Assembly: GCA_963734965.1 (NCBI GenBank)
Contig: CAVTJK010000004.1
Span: 186,001 to 250,000, forward strand
Length of the DNA: 64,000 nt
Direction of reading: 5' to 3'
DNA from: UBA4742 sp963734965
GTDB lineage: Bacteria > Actinomycetota > Acidimicrobiia > Acidimicrobiales > Acidimicrobilacustridaceae
Positions within the stretch are counted from its first letter, which is position 1, and every line of letters starts with the position of its first letter. The translations under genes were made by a program, and so were the position numbers. The notes under the pieces were generated by a model. It had not been told where the DNA came from. It saw only the letters and a list, made by a program, of their open reading frames with translations, and did not search any database. Of the stretch, positions 53,170 through 62,356 are shown one piece after another.

Positions 53170-54465
53170 CTACTCCGGCACCCACCGGTGCAGCAGCCAC
53201 GACCCGGGCAGTCCCTTGAGCGACACGGCGTCGATCGCCTCGAACTGATCGGTCGAACCCATCGCCGCCTCGCGCGCCGCTTCGGAGACGAGCGTCTCTC
53301 CAGCGGTGGCGCGACTCATGATCCTGGCCGCGATGTTCACGGCCAGACCGGACACGTCATCGCCGCGCACGTCCACGTCGCCAACGTGCACGCCGGCGCG
53401 GATGGCGAGTCCGTGCGTCGCGAGGTGCTCGCGGATGGACCGGGAGGTCTCCAACGCTCCGGTCGCCGAGGGCATCAGTGCCAAGACCCCGTCCCCCGTG
53501 TACTTCACCACCCGTCCACCGCTGTGACGGACGCACTCGTTCACCGTGCGATCATGCCGGTCGAGCAGATCGCGCCACTGGGCGTCCCCCTCGTGGACGG
53601 CCCGCTCGGTCGATCCGACCAGGTCGGTGAACAGCACCGCGGCAACGAGGCGCTGCGGCTTCAGGCTCGAGGGGGCACCGGTCACGAACTCGGCGATCTC
53701 GGTGACGAGCACGTCGACGTCGCCGGCGATCGGATAGGTGTCGATCCCATCGACGGACACGAAGATGGCGCCTTCGATGGCGTCGGCGACTGCCCGCACG
53801 TCCCCCTCGGGAGGCGCGCTGTCGCGGTTGTAGAGCACCAACGTCGGCGCCTCGATACCTGGCGGGGTGAGGACGTCCGGGTACTCGAGGAGGTGAGCCC
53901 AGAGGCGCGACGCGGCGGTCGGGCTCGCTCCGACACGACCGGACCGCTCGAGCCAGGCGATGAACTCCGGATCCTTGATCCGGCTCGGGAAGGCGAGCTC
54001 CTCCACCGACCGGTTGGGCAGGGCCTGGCCGGCCTTCTCCGTCAGCATCTCTGAGAAGCCGCGCGTCCTTTGCAGCGGGTTCAAGAGCACCATCGACGCG
54101 AACAGGTCGGGGCGCGCCGCCGCGGCGAAGCGAGCCACGCCCATCTGCTCCCACGAGACCACGACGGGGCGGTCCAGCCCCGACGCCTCGACGACGGCCA
54201 CGAGATCCTCGGCCCATTGGTCCTGCACAGGACGCGACCAGTCCGTCATCGGGTCGGACAATCCGACACCCCGCTTGTCGAACACCACCACGCGACCGAA
54301 GGCGGCCAGCCCGGAGATGAAGCGAGCGACCACGCGGTCCTCGGCCAGCAGCTCGAGCGGGAACAGCGCCCCCGTCACCATGACGACGTCGACCCGACCA
54401 GCCTCACCCGTCACCTGATAGGCGATGTGCGTGTCTCCGGCCCGGGCATAGGCGATGTCACTCAC
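53170..54465 (-). CDS. alpha/beta-hydrolase fold fused to class III cyclase; hydrolase triad absent
   Basis: 431 residues. N-terminal alpha/beta-hydrolase fold (HIAYQVTGEAGRVDVVMVTG, FDKRGVGLSDP) lacks the nucleophile: the GxSxG position reads VVSWEQMGVARF, with Glu where the Ser should be, and the His loop reads DGIDTYPIAGD. The C-terminal cyclase domain (AAVLFTDLVGSTERAVHEGD, VVKYTGDGVLALM, HVGDVDVRGDDVSGLAVNIAARI) keeps both metal Asp residues. Likely a ligand-sensing pseudo-enzyme coupled to nucleotide cyclisation. Divergent from a sister gene with an intact triad. Confidence 0.8.
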   Translation of the reverse strand: MSDIAYARAGDTHIAYQVTGEAGRVDVVMVTGALFPLELLAEDRVVARFISGLAAFGRVVVFDKRGVGLSDPMTDWSRPVQDQWAEDLVAVVEASGLDRPVVVSWEQMGVARFAAAARPDLFASMVLLNPLQRTRGFSEMLTEKAGQALPNRSVEELAFPSRIKDPEFIAWLERSGRVGASPTAASRLWAHLLEYPDVLTPPGIEAPTLVLYNRDSAPPEGDVRAVADAIEGAIFVSVDGIDTYPIAGDVDVLVTEIAEFVTGAPSSLKPQRLVAAVLFTDLVGSTERAVHEGDAQWRDLLDRHDRTVNECVRHSGGRVVKYTGDGVLALMPSATGALETSRSIREHLATHGLAIRAGVHVGDVDVRGDDVSGLAVNIAARIMSRATAGETLVSEAAREAAMGSTDQFEAIDAVSLKGLPGSWLLHRWVPE

Positions 54466-54553
54466 GAGGACGTCCTCCCTCCCCTCCCCAACCTAGTGCT
54501 GTGCGACCGAGCGATCGCGGGCGCCGCGCCGCTCGACCTGTGAGGATGGGGCC

Positions 54554-55906
54554 GTGGCTCCCAAGGTCCGGTACGCGCGCCGGGGCGATGTTCACATCGC
54601 GTACTCGGTGCTCGGAGACGGTCCGCTCGACGTGGTGTTCGTGCCGGGGTTCGTCTCGAACCTCAACCGCACCCTCGACCCCGAGGGCTGGCCGACCGCG
54701 TACACGTGGCTCGAGCACATGGCCCGCTTCGCCCGCGTCATCACCTTCGACAAGGTGGGGACCGGGCTCAGCGACCGGTCGGTCGACGTGCCCAGCCTCG
54801 AGGTGCGCATGGACGACGTCCGGGCGGTGATGGACGCGGTGGGATCCGAGCGAGCCGCGCTCGTAGGCGTGTCCGAGGGCGGACCGATGACCATCCTGTT
54901 CGCGGCGACGTTCCCCGAGCGGGTCCAGTCGCTGACCCTGTACGGCACGTTCGCCTCGGGCATCCGCACCCCCGAACAGCCGTGGGCCCCACCTCCTGAT
55001 GAAGCGGCGGCACGACTCCTCGCCGTGGAGGAGTTCTGGGGCTCAGGTCTCTGTCTGGCCACCTTCTGCCCACCCGGTGAGGTCAACGACGAGAACCTCG
55101 ACGACTTCGGCGAAGCCGAGATCGCCTGTGCCAGCCCGGGCGCCGTCATCCGCCTGATGCAGATGAACCAGCTCATCGACGTCTGCTCGGCCCTCTCGTC
55201 CATCACCGCGCCGACGCTCGTCGTGCACGCGACCGGCGACGGCAACGTCCCCTACTCGGCCGGCGAGTACATCGCCGCTCACATCCCGGGGGCGCGACTG
55301 CTCCCGATCGACTTCCCCGGCCACCTCTCGTTCCTCGAGACCACGGGTCCCGTGGTCGACTGGGTCGACGACTTCGAGGAGTTCGTGACCGGCGCTCGAC
55401 CGGTGGGATTCACCGACCGGGTGCTCTCCACCGTCCTGTACACCGACATCGTCGACTCGACGGCCCGGGCGTCAGAGCTGGGTGACGCCGACTGGAAGGG
55501 CGTGCTCGACCGCCACGATCGACTGGTCGGACGCGAGATCGACCGGCATCGAGGCATCCTGGTGAAGTCGACTGGTGATGGGGCGCTGGCTCGATTCGAC
55601 GGACCCGCCCGGGCGGTCGCGTGCGGTCTGGCCATCGCCGATGCCGCTCCCGAGATCGGCCTCGAGGTCAGGGCGGGGCTCCACACCGGCGAGATCGAGC
55701 TGCGCGGCGACGACATCGGTGGGATCTCCGCCCATGTGGGCGCCCGGGTCGCGGCTCTGGCCGGTCCGCACGAGGTGCTCGTGTCGCGTACCGTGCGCGA
55801 CCTGGTCGCCGGCTCGGGGCTCAGCTTCGAGGACAAGGGCGAATACGAGCTCAAGGGCGTGCCCAACCGCTGGCAGGTGTACGCCGCGTCCCGCTCGACC
55901 AACTGA
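54554..55906 (+). CDS. alpha/beta hydrolase fused to class III cyclase (intact triad)
   Basis: 450 residues. HIAYSVLGDGPLDVVFVPGFVSN, FDKVGTGLSDRS, nucleophile in AALVGVSEGGPMTILFAATFP (GVSEGG), Asp in TLVVHATGDGNVP, His in DFPGHLSFLE. The cyclase domain has TVLYTDIVDSTARASELGD and VKSTGDGALARF. GTG at 54554 behind GAGGATGGGG. The shared 88-base divergent promoter region with the neighbouring pseudo-hydrolase gene suggests joint control. Confidence 0.85.
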   Translation: MAPKVRYARRGDVHIAYSVLGDGPLDVVFVPGFVSNLNRTLDPEGWPTAYTWLEHMARFARVITFDKVGTGLSDRSVDVPSLEVRMDDVRAVMDAVGSERAALVGVSEGGPMTILFAATFPERVQSLTLYGTFASGIRTPEQPWAPPPDEAAARLLAVEEFWGSGLCLATFCPPGEVNDENLDDFGEAEIACASPGAVIRLMQMNQLIDVCSALSSITAPTLVVHATGDGNVPYSAGEYIAAHIPGARLLPIDFPGHLSFLETTGPVVDWVDDFEEFVTGARPVGFTDRVLSTVLYTDIVDSTARASELGDADWKGVLDRHDRLVGREIDRHRGILVKSTGDGALARFDGPARAVACGLAIADAAPEIGLEVRAGLHTGEIELRGDDIGGISAHVGARVAALAGPHEVLVSRTVRDLVAGSGLSFEDKGEYELKGVPNRWQVYAASRSTN

Positions 55907-55932
55907 GGGCGACCCAGCCTGCCGTCTGGCCG

Positions 55933-56562
55933 TCACTCGGACGGCCGGTCCCCGCTGGTGATGGCCTCCTCCACCAGGTTGACCACCCACGCCAGCCCGC
56001 GGACGGCGTCGGCCGATGCCAACTGCCAGTCGGTGGCCAGGCGCTCGTAGGAGGCGACGCTCCAGAGGACGTCGAGCACGGCTGCGGCCAGGACCCGGTC
56101 GGGTTCGGGCCAGTCCGCCGCGGCGGCCGTGACCGCCCGGACGAGGGCCTCGTGCTGACGCTGGTTGGCGTCCACCAGGGTCGGGTCGAGCTCGGGTTTG
56201 GGCGGACGCGGGTAGGCCGCCGCGCTCTTCAGGGTACGTTCGGTGATCTCGGCGACGTCCTCGAGCCGGAGCGAGGCCAGGTCGATGCCGGCCTGCTCCT
56301 CCAAGCGGCGCATCACCGCGTCCCGCATGCCCCGCTCGGCACCGAAGTGGCGGTACACGGTGCGTTCGCTCACGCCGGCTTTGTCCGCCACCGCTCGAAC
56401 GGTGACGCCTCGCCAGTCGCGGATCGCCGAGCGACGAACGAGCTCGATGGCCGCGGTGATGATGCGCTCACGTGTCTGGGCGGCCTGCTCGATGCGTCGC
56501 CTGTTGTCATACCCCCGACGCGGGGGTGACGGCTCGTTCAGGTCGGCTCCCAGGACCCGCAC
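55933..56562 (-). CDS. TetR-family transcriptional regulator
   Basis: 209 residues from GTG 56562. HTH: TRERIITAAIELVRRSAIRDWRGVTVRAVADKAGVSERTVYRHFGAERGMRDAVM. The C-terminal helical ligand domain follows. It begins 32 bases after the P450 stop and is probably in one operon with it. The divergent P450s and the palindrome at 57820-57834 make it the likely local repressor. Confidence 0.85.
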   Translation of the reverse strand: MRVLGADLNEPSPPRRGYDNRRRIEQAAQTRERIITAAIELVRRSAIRDWRGVTVRAVADKAGVSERTVYRHFGAERGMRDAVMRRLEEQAGIDLASLRLEDVAEITERTLKSAAAYPRPPKPELDPTLVDANQRQHEALVRAVTAAAADWPEPDRVLAAAVLDVLWSVASYERLATDWQLASADAVRGLAWVVNLVEEAITSGDRPSE

Positions 56563-56594
56563 CTCTCCACCTTCTTCCGTGTCGAACAGGTCGG

Positions 56595-57792
56595 TCAGGG
56601 GAGGACGACGGGCAGGGTCTCCCACCCGCGGACGGTCGAAGTCGGCGACAACCTCGCCGCGTCGAGGTCGACGGTCCACTCGGGGAAGCGCGGAGAGCAC
56701 CTCTTCCAGGGCGATCCGCCCTTCGAGCCGGGCGAGGGCCGCGCCCAGGCAGAAGTGGATCCCGTAGCCGAACGTGAGCTGTTGGCTGATCTGGCGGTGG
56801 ATGTCGAAGTGATCGCCGTCGGGGAACTGCCGGTCGTCGCGATTGCCGGAACCGACGAGGAACAACATGATGCTGCCCCTCGGGGACAGCTTGGCCGTAG
56901 AGCTCGACGTCGCGGGTGACGTACCGGGCCATGTGCGGGGCCGGCGACTCGAAGCGCAGCAGCTCCTCGATGGCGTTGGGGATCAAGGTGGGATCGTCGA
57001 CCAGTTCTCGGCGTTGATCGGGGTGGTCGGCCAGCACCTTGCCCGTCCAGCCGATCAGCCGGGTCGTCGTCTCGTTGCCGGCCCCGGCGATCACCGTGAC
57101 GTAGGTGAGTACCTCGTCGCGGCTCAGGCGCCTGGTCGCGCCGGTCTCGTCCTCGAACTCGGCCTGCAGCAGCTCGGTCATGAGGTCGTCGGAGGGATGC
57201 TGAGCCCGCCAGTCGATGTAGTCGGCGAAGATCTCCCCGCTGACGAAGCCCTCCTGCGAAACCGCCATCGGCTCGCCCTCGCGCGCGCAGCGTGGCGTCG
57301 ACGTGGTCGCGGATGACCGCCTGATCCTGGTCGGGGATGCCCAGCAGCATGCCGATGACGCGCATGGGCATCTCCGCACCCAGGTCGGCGATGAAGTCGA
57401 AGCCGTCGGCCGCCGACCAGCGGGTCGAGCCCGGCGGCGCAGAACGCCCGGATCTGGGGCTCGAGGGCCGCCATCTTCTTCGGGGTGAAGACCCGCGACA
57501 ACAGGCTGCGGTGCGCCGTGTGAGCGGGCGGGTCCTCGAAGATGAGGATCCCCGGCGGCATCTCGATGCCCGCCTTGATCAGCTCGATGATGCCGCCCTT
57601 GCCCGAGATGTAGGTCTTGGGATCCCGCAGGCCGGCCTCGACGTCGTCGAACCGGCTCAGCGCGTAGAACCCGTGCCGATCGTTGACGTAGAGCGGGGCT
57701 TCCTCGCGCAGCCGGCGGTAGACGGGGTAGGGGTCGGCGTTGATCTCGACGTCGTACGGGTCGTAGTAGACGTCACTCGCCGTGATGGTCAT
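56595..57792 (-). pseudogene. cytochrome P450, multiple frameshifts
   Basis: ATG at 57792. Reads YDPYDVEINADPYPVYRRLREEAPLYVNDRHGFYALSRFDDV, then PPAHTAHRSLLSRVFTPKKMAALEP. Shifts near 57410, 57300 and 56880 are needed to follow the I-helix (VTVIAGAGNETTTRLIGW, AGNET), the ExxR (EELLRFESPAPHMARYVTRDVEL) and the heme loop FGYGIHFCLGAALARLEG with its Cys ligand. It ends ETLPVVLP at 56595. About 400 residues, CYP125/CYP142-like actinobacterial type by general look. Not intact as given. Confidence 0.75.
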
Positions 57793-57819
57793 GTCGCCGT
57801 TCCCCTCGGGCCGATTTCA

Positions 57820-57834
57820 TGTCATAATCTGACA
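57820..57834. promoter_or_regulatory. candidate TetR operator between divergent P450 genes
   Basis: TGTCA (57820-57824), spacer TAATC, TGACA (57830-57834): a perfect 5+5 dyad in the 84-base gap between the two divergent P450 starts. TGTCA-TGACA dyads are common TetR-type operators in actinobacteria. Binding by the adjacent TetR is inferred. Confidence 0.5.
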
Positions 57835-57876
57835 CCAAGTTGGGATCTGGTCAACCGGGCATGGGGGCAGGAGCAG

Positions 57877-59122
57877 ATGAGCGAGCTGGCCGAGACGAAC
57901 TTCTTCCGCGACCGGTCGGTGCAGGACGATCCGTACGCCTACTACGACGCGCTCCGTGAGCGGTCACCGGTGTGGCAGGAACCGCATCATGGCGTCTACA
58001 TGGTGACGGGCTACGAGGAGGCCCGTTCGGTCTACAACGACGCCACCAACTTCTCGTCGTGCAACACGGTCAGCGGCCCGTTCAAGCCGTTCCCGGTTCC
58101 CCTCGTCGGCGACGACATCAGCGAGATCATCGAGCAGTACCGCGACGAGCTTCCCTTCAGCGACCAGCTGCCGGCCTTCGACCCACCCAGGCACGACGAG
58201 CACCGGGCTCTGATGATGCGGCTGCTGACGCCGGGGCGCCTCCGCGCCAACGAGGAGTTCATGTGGCGGCTCGCCGATCGCCAGATGGACGAGTTCCTCG
58301 ACACGGGTTCGTGCGAGTTCATCAGCGAATACGCCGCACCGTTCGCGTTGCTGGTCATCGCCGATCTGGAGGGGGTGCCCGAGTCGGACCACAAGCTGTT
58401 CCGACGCCAGCTCGCCAGCCTGCCCGGCGAGATGGAGCACAAGCCACTCGAGTTCCTGTACGAGCAGTTCACGATCTACATCAACGAACGCCGGGCCGAG
58501 CCGCGCGACGACATCATGACCTCGATGGCCCAGGCGACCTTTCCGGACGGCTCGATCCCCGACGTCAACGATGTCGCCCTCCTCGCCGCCAACCTGTTCG
58601 CCGGGGGGCAGGAGACGACGGTGCGCCTGCTGTCGTTCGCCGTCCGCATCCTCGGCGAGAACCCGGACCTCCAGGAGAGCCTGCGCAAGGACCGTGACCG
58701 GATCCCCAACTTCATCGAGGAGACGCTGCGGTTCGAGAGCCCGCTGCGGGGTCAGTTCCGGATGGCCCGCCGCCGTACGACGATCGGCGAGGTCGATGTC
58801 CCGGCCGGCGGCGTCGTGATGGTGCTTCCGGGAGCGGCCAACCGCGATCCGCGCACCTTCCCCGACCCGGCGCAGTTCGACCCCGACCGCGACAACGCTC
58901 GCATCCACGTCGCCTTCGGCCACGGCATCCACCACTGCGCCGGCGCCCACCTGGCGCGAGCCGAAGGCCGCGTCACGCTCAACCGCCTCTTCGACCGCAC
59001 CGGGGACATCACCATCTCCGCGGAGCACCACGGACCTCGCAGTGACGCGGCGTTACGGCTACTTGCCGACCTACTTCCTGCGTGGGCTGACGACGCTGCA
59101 CGTCGATCTCACACCGGCCTAG
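57877..59122 (+). CDS. cytochrome P450
   Basis: About 415 residues. ATG 57877 behind CAGGAG. FFRDRSVQDDPYAYYDALRERSPVW, I-helix AANLFAGGQETTVRLLSF (AGGQET), ExxR in FIEETLRFESPLRGQFRMARR, heme loop HVAFGHGIHHCAGAHLARAEG. A frame change near 59040 is needed to reach the usual P450 C-terminus GYLPTYFLRGLTTLHVDLTPA and its TAG at 59120-59122; as written the frame continues to 59313. Divergent from a second P450. Substrate unknown. Confidence 0.85.
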
Positions 59123-59243
59123 GCGCGGCACCCCGGTCGGCGGGCGGTAGCGACCCGCAACCGAGTCGCGACCCGCTTCTCGGACGAGTCCGGATCACTG
59201 TGGCGGGCTCCAGCCCGGCCCCATTCGCCGCGATACTCGTGCC

Positions 59244-60247
59244 ATGGAACCGAGCCCAACAAAAGACGGACGGCTGCGAGTGCCGAGATCGGTCGAGGGG
59301 GCGCGCGAGTTGATCGACTCGGTGCGAAGGTGGGCCGAGAAGACGCTCTTGTGGCGCGTGTGGGACCGGATGCTCGAGACCCAGTTCGTCGATCGAAGCG
59401 TGGCCCTGGCCGGCAAGGCGTTCGTGTCCTTCTTCCCGACGGTGATCGTGGTGGCCGCGTTCCTGCCCCCCACATCCGGTCGTCGATCCTGACCACGTTG
59501 ACGAGCCGCCTCGGCGTGCGCGGCGAAGCGCTGACAGCTGGCCAAACAGGCGTTCGCGTCGAGCGATGACATCAGGCGGGCCACCGGCATCCTCGGTCTG
59601 GTGCTCACGGTCTTCTACGCCACGTCGTTCACGACGGCGCTGCAGCGCGTCTACCTCGAGGCCTGGCGGCGACCGCGGGCCGGTCAGGTCTCGGGCTACA
59701 TCCGAGGTCCCCTCTGGCTCGTCGGGCTGCTCGGCGTTCATGGCGCGTCCTCGGCGGCCTGCGCGGACTGGTGAGGCCCGGCGTCGGCTACGGGTTCTTC
59801 CTCGTGGTGGCGCTGGTCGGCTCGATCCTCTGGTGGTGGTTCTCGGCCTGGTTCTTCCTGCACGGCCAGGTGCGGTGGCGGGTGCTGCTCGCCAGCGGGA
59901 TCATCACGGGCGTGGCCATGTCGGGCTACGCGTTGTCAGCCACCATCTGGATGCCGGACGTGGTGACCAACAACCAGACCCAGTACGGCTTCATCGGAGT
60001 GGCGCTGGCCCTGGTCACCTGGTTCTCGGGCGCGGCGATCTGCATCTTCGTCGGCGCCTGCGCCGGGCCCGTGTTCGCCGAAGACGCCGGCCCGGTCGGG
60101 CGGCTCGCCCGAGGAGACAACCCGGATCTTCTGATGGCGGGTGCACCCGCGTCCCGGCCCGCTCCCACTCGGGAGCTGCGGATACGAGACGCGTTCCGCT
60201 CCGACGAGGACTCGGAGGATGCCGAGGACGCCTCAGATCCAGCTTGA
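59244..60247 (+). pseudogene. YihY/BrkB-like membrane protein, multiple frameshifts
   Basis: ATG at 59244. The first frame has RSVALAGKAFVSFFPTVIVVAAFLPP; a shift near 59475 gives SILTTLTSRLGVRGEAL; another leads to AFASSDDIRRATGILGLVLTVFYATSFTTALQRVYLEAWRRP; a last shift near 59750 to GVGYGFFLVVALVGSILWWWFSAWFFLHGQ and QYGFIGVALALVTWFSGAAICIFVGACAGPVFAED. About 330 residues, five to six helices, long acidic tail. The family (YihY/virulence factor BrkB) is a conserved integral membrane group. Function unclear. Confidence 0.7.
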
Positions 60248-60364
60248 GCCCGGTCGTCGACTCGGCTCGGGCCCAGTCGTCCTTGCACGATGGTCGGACC
60301 TCGCTCTGGACCCGCGCCCGATTCGGGAGAGGACGGCACCACCGTCGACCTGAGTCGATTCGGA

Positions 60365-61963
60365 CTACGGCCGCCCGGTCACGACCCCACCAGGCGTGTG
60401 GCCGAGTTGTCGGATGAGCCGTGGCTCCCAGCTGAACCCTCGCCGTACGAATATCGAGTAGCGGTCGGCGGCCCCGAACTTGAACGTGGCCACCAGCTCG
60501 TAGCTCGTGGCGAATCCCGGCAGAGTGGCTACCGCTAGCGTCACGCCACTTCCGTTGTGCTCTGCCCTCCCAAAATCGTGGATGCCCGCGTATCGAGCCT
60601 CGTCGAGGTACCGAGTCGGCCCATTCCTCACCGTGAGCGTGTACTGATTCGGACGGGTCGTCATCATGAGGTCCTTCAGGATCACCACATCCGGTCGTCG
60701 TGCCGCGAGATAGGCGTGGGACAGCCCGTGGAAGGCGATGTGGCTGTCGGTCAGACCGACGAGATCGAGAGACGGCAGCCGGGAGTAGTACGGGATGGCG
60801 CCAACATCACCACTGGCCACCAGTGTGGCGGGCGGCAGATCGGCCGCGGCCAGGGCTCGCCCGAGCCTGATGTCGAGGTCTGTACCGGTGAGATTCGACG
60901 TAAAGGACTCATAGGTCCGTCCGACCACGAGCACCTGGAGCAGCAGCATGCAGGCCAGGATGACAACGCCCAACGGGCGCGGCTTGGGGGAGTCCGGTCA
61001 GCGTCATGATCCGGACCGTCGCGACCACCACGAGAGGTAGGACCGGGACGAGGAAGCGGTAGGCGAATCCCGTGATCGGATCCACGACCACGTAGGTGGC
61101 GACCAAGGCGATGGCGGGGAGCACCGTGAGCAGCACGATCCGGTCCTTGAGCACCGCCGCCCGCCTGAGAACGAGGCCCAGCACGCCGACGCCGACGGCG
61201 GGCGCGACCATCACGAGAAATCCGGTCACGTAGGTCGCTCCTGCCAGTCCGCCCGCGACCTTCACCGCCGCCGTGTTGGGAAGAGGCGACCCGAAATAGA
61301 GCCAGACACCGGCCAGATAGAGCAACAAGGCGATCGCCGCGGCGCCGCCGGCTCGGATCACGGCTCGCCTGTCCGTTGCGGTTAGGCCGAGGACAACCCA
61401 GATCGGGCCCACGACGGCAACCAGATCCGGCCGAGTTGCGGCGGCCAGGACGGACACGATGGCCACGATCCAGAGCCAGCTGCGTATCGCCGACCACGTG
61501 AGGATCGTCACAATCAGGATGGCGAGCATCGTCTCGAGACCGTGGAAGATGTGGAACCCGATGATCGGACTGACCGCGATCGCCACAACACCTACAAGTC
61601 GAAGCGCGTGATCGTCCGTCGCCAGGGCGAGGAGGCGAGGCGCGATCACGACGGCCAGCACGAGCCAGCACCCGGCGGCGAAGACCGGCATCGCCGATTC
61701 CGGAGAGATGCCGACTCGCGGAACGCGGCACCGATGAGGACCCATGCCAGGCTGGTGAACCCCATGACCGGCCGATCGCCGACGTTGGCCACCAGACCAT
61801 GCCCGTCGGCCAGATGTACCGAATAGCGATAGGCGATGAAGGCGTCATCGACCCTGATCGACCAGAAGGACGCGACCCAGAGCGCGAGTCCGCCAGCGGC
61901 GAAGACGAGCGGGTGGGCCCATCGAGGCGTTTCCGTCGCTGTCTCGACATGCGTCGTCGACAT
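60365..61963 (-). pseudogene. GT-C family glycosyltransferase-like membrane protein, two frameshifts
   Basis: ATG at 61963. WASFWSIRVDDAFIAYRYSVHLADGHGLVANVGDRPVMGFTSLAW resembles the DD-containing luminal loop of AftB-like GT-C arabinosyl/mannosyltransferases. After a shift near 61710 about seven membrane helices follow. After one near 60990 an extracytoplasmic C-terminal domain follows (VASGDVGAIPYYSRLPSLDLVGLTDSHIA, NGSGVTLAVATLPGFATS). About 530 residues. Likely uses a polyprenyl-phosphate sugar donor for cell-envelope glycan, by family inference. Confidence 0.7.
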
Positions 61964-62356
61964 ATCGACTCCCCAGGCCTGACGGCCGACGCCGATGCCG
62001 GCGCATCGTCGAACGTCAGGCTCCACCCGGGTCGTCGCCGCCATTTGCGGCGACAAAGCCAAACCGCGGCGCGGACGCTACCAGGGTTCCACCCGTTGCG
62101 CTCGGGGCCGCGCCGTCCCGGCGCCGGCGTCTCCGGGCGACGATCGGCCACCGCTGACCATCAGCGTCACGTCAGGGTTGCCGTTACCTGTCGCGGCCAT
62201 CACGGCCGCCTTTCGCCAGTCTTCATCCGGCACGTGGGCCGCGTGGCCCAAATCGCCGGGCGACGCTCATCACGACCGGAACGGGGTCGATAGGGCCGCC
62301 GACGGCCCACCGCTGGACCCATTCGCTGGGGTACCGGCCCACCCCCCGGAGCAGAG
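61964..62356. other. gap of about 390 bases
   Basis: No gene seen. It separates the divergent glycosyltransferase-like and binding-protein genes and presumably holds both promoters; I cannot point to clear -35/-10 boxes. Confidence 0.4.
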
